Assembly (NCBI GenBank): GCA_030642005.1
Contig: DAOWOP010000005.1
Coordinates: 1 to 29,550, forward strand
Length of the DNA: 29,550 bases
Direction of reading: 5' to 3'
From: Planctomycetales bacterium
Lineage (GTDB): Bacteria > Planctomycetota > Phycisphaerae > SM23-33
Every line of letters starts with the position of its first letter. The stretch's first letter is position 1. The notes beneath the pieces were generated by a model, which made no database searches, had not been told where the DNA came from, and saw only the letters and a list, made by a program, of their open reading frames with translations. Shown here one piece after another: positions 24,557-29,550 of this stretch. A program made the position numbers and the translations under genes.

Positions 24557-24869
24557 GCTCGGCGCCGCCGGCGGGGGCGGGCGACGGAGTCGGGGATGTC
24601 TTCGGCGCAGGAGTGCTATCCTCGCCGCCGGTATCTTCACCAGCGGCCTTCACTTCAATCTCGGCAGACTCGGCATCAAGTTCGGCCTGGCGGGATATTT
24701 TTTTCTGGTCGGCCAGCAGGTTCTCATCGACGCCGGCAGTCAGCGCACAGGTCGGGCCGTCAATGTCGGCCTTGTACTTATCCGCCTCTTCCGCCTGGCC
24801 TGGCCTTTTCTCGCAACCGAGGGCCAGGCACATCGCCGTCGCCGCCAGAACTATCGTCAGTCGTTCCAT
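24546..24869 (-). CDS. Small acidic lipoprotein
   Basis: 107 aa, starting at the third of three consecutive ATGs (24869), which is 7 bp after AGGAG; the first two are too close to it. A signal peptide with lipobox MCLALGC puts the lipidated Cys at residue 19. The mature part is short, charged and ends in a Pro/Ala/Thr-rich tail. It overlaps the downstream zinc-ribbon gene. The function is unknown. Confidence 0.65.
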   Translation of the reverse strand: MERLTIVLAATAMCLALGCEKRPGQAEEADKYKADIDGPTCALTAGVDENLLADQKKISRQAELDAESAEIEVKAAGEDTGGEDSTPAPKTSPTPSPAPAGGAEHEG

Positions 24870-24981
24870 CATCATGCTCCTGGTAAATCCTGGTTAACCG
24901 GTCAATTAGTTGATTGGTTCCGGGTTTGAAGTTTTTCTGTTTTTTCCTGGTCCCTGGAACCTGGTCCCTACTCCCTATCTG
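24870..24981. other. Low-complexity intergenic stretch
   Basis: Contains CCTGGTCCCTGGAACC and TGGTCCCTACTCCCT, near-tandem C/T-rich units, plus TTAGTTGATTGGTTCC. It resembles the other degenerate intergenic repeats but lacks a clear second arm. No RNA gene or promoter is evident. Confidence 0.4.
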
Positions 24982-25821
24982 TCAAGCAATGCCCAGTTCG
25001 GCCAGTGCGTCGCGTTCGACGATACTGCGGAGTATTTCTCTGGGCACAGTCGGCAGTCCTGTACCGTGGGTTACTTCGTTGATGCGGTACATTCGCTCGA
25101 TGGCTTCAGCCGCTGTGGAGAACGGGAAATCGCTCCCGAAAAGGATTTTTCCCGTTACGCCGGACTGGTGCGCCGCCAGCAGCGCCTGGAAGGCGTCCCA
25201 TGGCCGGCGGAGCAGAGCGGCGATGTCGGTATAGACCCTCGGCTGCTTGGTCAGCAGTGCAACGGTTTCGCCGATCCACGGGCTACCCATCGCGGCGATG
25301 ACGATTGTTAACAACGGGAATGCCCGCGCTATCTCGTCGAACAGGTGCGGGCGGGCGAATTCCAGAACCGTCTGCGGCGCGAAGTCCGTCCCGCCTTCGA
25401 CAAATATCGGCAGGGACCGCTCGGCACAGAAGGCATAGACCTTATAGGCTTGCGTGTCGGCGGGATGAAAACCCTGAGCGGCTGGGCTTATAGTGATCCC
25501 GGCGAATTCCGCCCGCCCGGCAACATTGGCCAGGCGTTCCATCACGTCCGGCTCGGCCGGGTCAACAGCGGCGATGCCGACGGCATCGGCGCGGTGCTGG
25601 GCAACGTAATCGGCCAGGAAGGCGTTGGGAACCTCCGCCTTCAGATGCATGCTGCGAAAGCCCCACACGAGCGTCTTTGTAACGTCGCGCGCAGCGGCGG
25701 CGTGCTCGCCCGGATCGGCCGACAGGTTCTCCTGCCCGCCGTTGCGGACCAGCCACCTGGCTGCGCCCAGACCCATCTGGCCCGGAGATGCCCATATCCG
25801 TGTATGACAGTCGATTATCAT
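24982..25821 (-). CDS. Amidohydrolase-2-fold protein with degenerate metal site
   Basis: 279 aa beginning MIIDCHTRIW, the usual first strand of amidohydrolase-2 (ACMSD-like) TIM barrels, and ending with KILFGSDFPF (the Asp of the last strand is kept). Where the family normally has HxH in strand 1 there is H-T-R. The strand-5 'HTG'-type motif reads FVEGGTD, and the 'H-x-G' motif reads IAAMGSPW. Three of the expected His ligands are thus missing, so it is either a metal-free or differently liganded enzyme or a non-enzymatic relative (inference). It is transcribed alone, upstream of the lipoprotein gene. Confidence 0.75.
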   Translation of the reverse strand: MIIDCHTRIWASPGQMGLGAARWLVRNGGQENLSADPGEHAAAARDVTKTLVWGFRSMHLKAEVPNAFLADYVAQHRADAVGIAAVDPAEPDVMERLANVAGRAEFAGITISPAAQGFHPADTQAYKVYAFCAERSLPIFVEGGTDFAPQTVLEFARPHLFDEIARAFPLLTIVIAAMGSPWIGETVALLTKQPRVYTDIAALLRRPWDAFQALLAAHQSGVTGKILFGSDFPFSTAAEAIERMYRINEVTHGTGLPTVPREILRSIVERDALAELGIA

Positions 25822-25829
25822 TTTATTAG

Positions 25830-25927
25830 CATTCAGCGTTCAGCAGTCAGCGATCAGCGATCAGCAATCAGCAGTCAGCAGTCAGTAAAGAAACGGATAT
25901 GTTTGCTGATTGCTGATTGCTGACCGC
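25830..25927. repeat. Heptamer-unit palindrome (TCAGCNN family), copy 3
   Basis: The left arm at 25830-25886 contains eight successive 7-bp units (ATTCAGC, GTTCAGC, AGTCAGC, GATCAGC and so on). The right arm at 25901-25927 (GCTGATTGCTGATTGCTGACC) is the inverse. It is the longest copy in the window. With the repeat at 26014 it fills the 305-bp gap before prmC, together with a perfect hairpin GTTTGTG/CACAAAC at 25993-26009. Confidence 0.8.
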
Positions 25928-26013
25928 TTTGTGGAGTATTCTACTGTTTCTTCGAGAGTGAGCGAGAATTTTCTCTGTTTGTCTTTCGAGCCGTTTGTGA
26001 TACACAAACAGAA

Positions 26014-26105
26014 TGAACCACAAAGAACACGAAGAACACAAAGAAAACAAAAGGGATTTCTTGTTTCTTTTACTCTTGGTGTGCTTTGTGTCCTTTGTGG
26101 TTTAA
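26014..26105. repeat. Nonamer-unit palindrome (CACAAAGAA family)
   Basis: The left arm at 26014-26050 (ACCACAAAGAACACGAAGAA) and the right arm at 26075-26105 (GTGCTTTGTGTCCTTTGTGG) are inverted near-copies of a 9-bp unit. The right arm ends 22 bp before the prmC start, so it may affect prmC expression. Confidence 0.75.
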
Positions 26106-26126
26106 ATTTTTTTGAGGCTATTCAAC

Positions 26127-27017
26127 ATGAGCGCCGCTGCCGATAAATGGACGGTCCTCAGGCTGATTAACTGGACGAAGGACTATTTCGCCCGGTCGGC
26201 TCTTGATGAACCGAGGCTGGCCGCCGAGGTGTTGCTGGGGCATGTTCTGAGCTGTAAGCGCGTTGCGCTGTACACGCAATTCGACCGAGCGCCGAGCGAC
26301 GGGCAACTGTCGTCCTTTCGCCAACTTGTCCGCCGCGCCGCCGACGGCGAGCCGATTGCATACCTGACCGGCTGGAAGGAGTTCTATTCGCTGACGATTA
26401 AAGTAACGCCCGACGTTCTCATTCCCCGGCCTGAGACGGAACTGCTTGTCGATGCCGTGTTGGATTGCGCCCGCAGCAAAAGCGGCGAGACGTTACGATT
26501 GTGGGACGTTTGCACCGGCAGCGGGTGTGTTGCGGTTGCGGCGGCGAAGCATTGCCCGACACTGTCGGTCCTGGCGACAGACATATCCACATCGGCCCTG
26601 GCGGTGGCGCGAGAGAATGTCGAACGGCATGGACTGGCCGGGTGTGTCCGCGTCGAACAGGCTGATTTACTAACGTGGCCGCAAACACCGCGGCCACGGC
26701 ACCAAAATCGGTTCGACATAATCACAGCCAATCCGCCTTACGTAACCGATGCGGAGATGGAGCAACTGCCCGAACCTCTCAAGCGTGAGCCTGACACAGC
26801 TCTCCGCGCCGGGACGACCGGCCTGGAATACATCGGCCCCATCATCCGCGATGCTCCGGCCCATCTGGCAACCGGTGGCCTGCTGGCAGTCGAAATCGGC
26901 TTTGATCAGGCTGAACGGGTCTATGGCCTCTTAAACGAAGCCGGCGGCTACGATGATATTCGATTCGGCAAAGACCCCGCCGGCATCGAGCGGATAGCCC
27001 TGGCTCGTACGAAATAA
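26127..27017 (+). CDS. prmC: Peptide chain release factor N5-glutamine methyltransferase
   Basis: 296 aa from the ATG at 26127, with GAGG at 26114-26117; a TTG at 26112 is not favoured. The N-terminal helical domain (1-85, with EPIAYLTGWKEFYSL) is followed by a SAM-binding Rossmann domain: VLIPRPETELLVD (97-109), DVCTGSGCVAVAAA (127-140) and the catalytic ANPPYV (201-206). PrmC methylates the Gln of the GGQ motif of RF1/RF2. It is commonly next to prfA, but here it stands alone between repeat-filled gaps. Its stop overlaps the terminator of the convergent gene. Confidence 0.93.
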   Translation: MSAAADKWTVLRLINWTKDYFARSALDEPRLAAEVLLGHVLSCKRVALYTQFDRAPSDGQLSSFRQLVRRAADGEPIAYLTGWKEFYSLTIKVTPDVLIPRPETELLVDAVLDCARSKSGETLRLWDVCTGSGCVAVAAAKHCPTLSVLATDISTSALAVARENVERHGLAGCVRVEQADLLTWPQTPRPRHQNRFDIITANPPYVTDAEMEQLPEPLKREPDTALRAGTTGLEYIGPIIRDAPAHLATGGLLAVEIGFDQAERVYGLLNEAGGYDDIRFGKDPAGIERIALARTK

Positions 27018-27061
27018 AAAAGGAACGCTCTCTCCCATTAGGAAGGAAAGAACGCTCCTTT
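27016..27061 (-). terminator. Intrinsic terminator of the PEP-CTERM gene
   Basis: On the minus strand AAAGGAGCGTTC pairs with GAGCGTTCCTTT over 12 bp with two G-U pairs, extended by TTTCC/GGAGA pairs, then a run of six T's (27016-27021). The G-U pairs become A-C mismatches on the other strand, so the minus strand is the intended one. Confidence 0.7.
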
Positions 27062-27115
27062 CAATTGACAATTGCCAATTGGCGATTATCAACGACGTTT
27101 GCCCTTCGACTTCGT

Positions 27116-27961
27116 TCATGACCTGCGGCGTCGCAGGACAACACCGACCAGCCCGATACCCAAAAGCGACAGCGTCACAGGCTCGGGAATGAACTCGGCC
27201 TGGATGGTATCCACGCCGTCATCGACCAGTTTCCAGGCCGAGTTGGTCAGGTCCAGTCCCGAGTAGTCGGGAATACCACCACTGATATCCCGGAGGAGGT
27301 CGATCGTCTCACCCACGTATGGACTGTAGGCCAAGTCGTCCAGACCGATATTTCCCGACAACGCCTCGGCGTTCTCATAGGTAACTTCTCGCACGCCGGA
27401 ACCGTCCAGTACGAACTCGATTGTTCCGGTCGAGGCCAGGTCGAACCAGCCGATATAGACGGATGTCGGGGTGATGCCCTTTATCCGCAACAGGCCGGCT
27501 TCTCCCGAAGACGTTCCTATGCACACAAGGCCGCCCGCCACGTCAAGGCTGCCGCCGGAGATTTCGTAAGTGCCCTTGCGAGAAGGGTTATCGCTACCAA
27601 TACGAAGGCCGCTGGCGGCGATGGTAACAGCCCCGCCCGACTGATCAAAGTATCCCTCGGTGTCATCCTGATGACCCAGAGAAAGTCTGTAGGCGACATC
27701 GAGGGTGCCGCCCGACATCTCAACCCTTCCGTTACTTCCGCCGTAACCCACGAGCAACCAGTAGACATCGGCATCGCCGGAAATCTGGGCCGTCTCGCCA
27801 TCGTCAATTACGGCGACGTCACTACTGGTCGGCTGGAGACCGCTCCAGTTGTCGTCGCTGTGCCAAGTGGCTGTTCCGCCAGTCCACCAGCAGGTGGCCT
27901 GGGCCTGCCCGGCCAAGGCCAATACCGCCGCTACTGCCAATAAAATCGTTACATTTCTCAT
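27116..27961 (-). CDS. PEP-CTERM sorted extracellular protein with autotransporter-like beta repeats
   Basis: 281 aa. A signal peptide (1-22, ending AQA) leads into a beta-rich body with recurring motifs such as RVEMSGGTLDVAYRLSLG, YFDQSGGAVTIAASGLRIG and TYEISGGSLDVAGGLVCIG, which suggest a small beta-helix of about 45-residue turns. The C-terminus carries a canonical sorting signal: PEP (259-261), the hydrophobic helix VTLSLLGIGLVGVVL, and RRRRS. An exosortase encoded elsewhere would process it for export and surface display. AAGGGGAA precedes the ATG at 27961. Confidence 0.93.
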   Translation of the reverse strand: MRNVTILLAVAAVLALAGQAQATCWWTGGTATWHSDDNWSGLQPTSSDVAVIDDGETAQISGDADVYWLLVGYGGSNGRVEMSGGTLDVAYRLSLGHQDDTEGYFDQSGGAVTIAASGLRIGSDNPSRKGTYEISGGSLDVAGGLVCIGTSSGEAGLLRIKGITPTSVYIGWFDLASTGTIEFVLDGSGVREVTYENAEALSGNIGLDDLAYSPYVGETIDLLRDISGGIPDYSGLDLTNSAWKLVDDGVDTIQAEFIPEPVTLSLLGIGLVGVVLRRRRS

Positions 27962-28002
27962 CTTTGTTCCCCTTCCTTAACAGAAGTTCGCCGCGAAGCG
28001 TC

Positions 28003-28023
28003 TCGGCGGTAACACACCGCCGA
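28003..28023 (-). other. 5'-UTR hairpin upstream of the PEP-CTERM gene
   Basis: Minus strand TCGGCGGT-GTGTT-ACCGCCGA, a perfect 8-bp stem, 42 bp upstream of the start codon and preceded by GTTTTTA. It could protect or regulate the mRNA. It lacks a downstream T-run on this strand. Confidence 0.45.
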
Positions 28024-28442
28024 TAAAAACGCTCCACCGCTTCAAACAATGCTGCTTACTTCTTTCTCTCCATTTGCTTCTCCTTTCTTTGATTCCAGTA
28101 GCCCCGACCAGCGCGAACACGAACAAATTTTTTTAGTTAGAATCCTTTTGCTTTTGCTCGCGTGGTTCGCGGCTGAAAATCCGCTCGTCCCGGCTTCACT
28201 ACGTTTCGCCGTGGCCGTAGCCTGGCAATCGAATAACCTCCTGACCTCCACTCAACACCCATATTCTACTGCGAAGGCGCAAATCTGTCAAGAGATAATA
28301 TCATTTTATTATTACAATATCTCACCTTTTAGGGTTATACGAATGCAACGGGAGGCAGTGACGCGTGGGTGGTAGCAGGAAGCCCGACCATCCCCAGGGG
28401 ACAGGTTCGAATGGCTGGGTTTGTCGCCTGTATCTGCGTTTG
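28024..28442. other. Intergenic region without a supported gene
   Basis: Reading frames here are low in complexity and lack ribosome binding sites. 28133-28178 (TTAGAATCC to CGCGTGGTTCGCGGC) looks like another degenerate dispersed repeat. No RNA gene or terminator was recognised. Confidence 0.4.
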
Positions 28443-29474
28443 CTATTTCGCTTTTTTGGATGTCGCGGAGTTGGCTTTTTTGAGCATTTTTCGGCGGTAT
28501 TGGCGTGGGGTAATTCCGTTGCTGTTGAGGAAAACCTTGCTGAAGTAGGTCGGGCTTTCGATCCCCACCAGGTAGGCCACTTCGAATATTTTCATATCTG
28601 TCATAAGCATTTGCCTGGCTGCCTCCATGCGGACTTCCAGCAGGTATGCGATGGGCGTCATGCCGGTAGCGTCTTTGAACTGCCGTCCGAGGTGATTGAC
28701 GCTGCTGTCAACCGCGTCGGCGATGTTATCCAGGTTGATATTGGGCATGCGGTAGTGTGAATGTATGAACTCCATAGCGATCCGAACCCGCTTCGGCACA
28801 GGCTTACCTCTGCCTTTGGCTGGCGTGTTTTTCGCGAGTGAAATCGAGCGGCCTGTCGCGAGTGAAATCGAGCGGTAACGGGGAATGGTAACCAGTGTGC
28901 CCGTAGCGGGGTCGCTGATGCCTTCCAGGCATCGCTCCCAAAACTCCATGAGGATGCACCGGCTGATACGGGCATAATTGGGCGAGCCGGAGCGGATCTC
29001 TTCAAGCAGGTTGCTCGTCAGCCTGCCATAGTGCCGGCCCAGAAGCAGGTAGTGCTGTGTTACGTCCAGTCTGTCCCTGCCGGGCACGACGCGGAACAAC
29101 TGGACCCAGGCGCCCGATGTATAACTCCACACCCATAGGCCCGAAGAGGGCTGATTGGGATCGATATCTTCGACAACCCGGAATCCCGTCTGGTCCGGCC
29201 CTCGACGGATTCCACCCGGAAGAAGCAATATCCTGCCAGGTGTAAAGATGAACGTCTTGTTATCGATGCAGTACGGCGCTTTACCCGTCAGTCCGACCAT
29301 AAGTTCCTGATGACGGGATACCCACCAGGGAGGCCGGTGGCATTTCATCGGCTTGGCGCAGTCAGCAGGGGTGATCTGCTCGGGCAGAATCAGTTTGCCG
29401 ATGCCGTCGCGCTCGACCCATGGCAGGATTCGGCGCTTGATGACGTTATGTATCGCTTCCTGCGCATTGTCCAT
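28443..29474 (-). CDS. AraC/XylS-family transcriptional regulator
   Basis: 343 aa. The N-terminal ligand-binding half has cupin-like strands (KTFIFTPGRILLLPGG, 73-88, is typical of the AraC arm). The C-terminal double helix-turn-helix lies at about 232-333: LDNIADAVDSSVNHLGRQFKDATGMTPIAYL and VAYLVGIESPTYFSKVFLNSNGITPRQYR. Residues 200-216 contain an 8-residue duplication (RSISLATG/RSISLAKN) in the linker between the domains. The start ATG (29472-29474) has no Shine-Dalgarno sequence but an extended -10 box exactly 6 bp upstream, predicting a leaderless mRNA. Family members regulate sugar or stress genes. The target is not evident from the neighbours. Confidence 0.9.
   Translation of the reverse strand: MDNAQEAIHNVIKRRILPWVERDGIGKLILPEQITPADCAKPMKCHRPPWWVSRHQELMVGLTGKAPYCIDNKTFIFTPGRILLLPGGIRRGPDQTGFRVVEDIDPNQPSSGLWVWSYTSGAWVQLFRVVPGRDRLDVTQHYLLLGRHYGRLTSNLLEEIRSGSPNYARISRCILMEFWERCLEGISDPATGTLVTIPRYRSISLATGRSISLAKNTPAKGRGKPVPKRVRIAMEFIHSHYRMPNINLDNIADAVDSSVNHLGRQFKDATGMTPIAYLLEVRMEAARQMLMTDMKIFEVAYLVGIESPTYFSKVFLNSNGITPRQYRRKMLKKANSATSKKAK
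28832..28875 (-). repeat. 20-bp tandem duplication inside the AraC-type gene
   Basis: 28832-28851 and 28856-28875 are identical 20-mers with a 24-bp period, so the reading frame is kept and eight codons are added in the inter-domain linker. Confidence 0.8.
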
Positions 29475-29480
29475 TGCAAC

Positions 29481-29489
29481 ATTATACCA
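29481..29489 (-). promoter_or_regulatory. Extended -10 promoter of the AraC-type gene
   Basis: Minus strand TGGTATAAT (TGnTATAAT, 29481-29489), 6 bp before the ATG. The -35 region is poor, as expected for an extended -10 promoter. Confidence 0.6.
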
Positions 29490-29550
29490 TACCTCTCACC
29501 TGCACCTGTGGCTAGTATGACAGCGCTACTTACTTTTTAGCCCCGTTAGA

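Noticed and set aside
28049..28375. 108-codon plus-strand frame in the gap before the AraC gene
   Set aside because: No ribosome binding site, low-complexity start, runs through dispersed-repeat-like sequence; no recognisable domain.

Overview
The window looks like chromosomal DNA of a planctomycete, most likely of the Phycisphaerae lineage. The basis is a 16S rRNA gene with planctomycete-style signatures that ends in its own terminator with no spacer, 23S or 5S behind it, a PEP-CTERM protein, a TsaC/YrdC-phosphatase fusion, and several small proteins of a type I associate with this phylum. The taxonomic placement is inference from sequence reading, not a database result.

Layout. Positions 1-1043 carry the fused threonylcarbamoyl-AMP synthase/low-molecular-weight phosphatase gene, cut by the left edge. 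At 1154-1225 is tRNA-Gly(CCC); its 3' half is repeated 2,014 bp later (3196-3241), and between the copies lies a small cassette: hipB, hipA and a truncated third gene. From 3291 to 6343 are a four-helix membrane protein, two planctomycete-type proteins of unknown function and an OmpA-domain lipoprotein. 6432-10642 is a tightly coupled operon (RidA-like, D-threonine aldolase-like, M24 peptidase, D-aminoacylase) that looks like a D-amino-acid or D-aminoacyl-peptide catabolic unit. Then come an HU/IHF protein, a Cache-HAMP-PP2C (RsbU-type) phosphatase, a LysE exporter and a zinc-ribbon methyltransferase.

The centrepiece is 15121-17176: a compact stand-alone type V CRISPR system. It has a CRISPR array (four full repeats plus one truncated, period exactly 66 bp), a structured intergenic region that I read as a tracrRNA with a 12-nt anti-repeat, and a 483-aa Cas12f-like nuclease gene with an intact RuvC triad and zinc ribbon. 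There are no cas1/cas2/cas4 genes. The locus sits directly behind the terminator of the 16S gene, and the cas12f promoter begins about 10 bp past that terminator.

Downstream of the 16S gene and its leader/promoter (17446-19431) are a D-2-hydroxyacid dehydrogenase, a secreted HEAT-repeat protein, a small membrane protein, a 2x[4Fe-4S] ferredoxin, an overlapping lipoprotein/zinc-ribbon pair, an amidohydrolase-fold protein lacking most metal ligands, PrmC, a PEP-CTERM protein and an AraC-type regulator.

Two genome-wide habits show up. Many intergenic gaps hold imperfect palindromes built from 7-9 bp near-tandem units. Three genes (hipB, the four-helix membrane protein, the AraC regulator) have a -10 box exactly 6 bp before the ATG, which predicts leaderless mRNAs.
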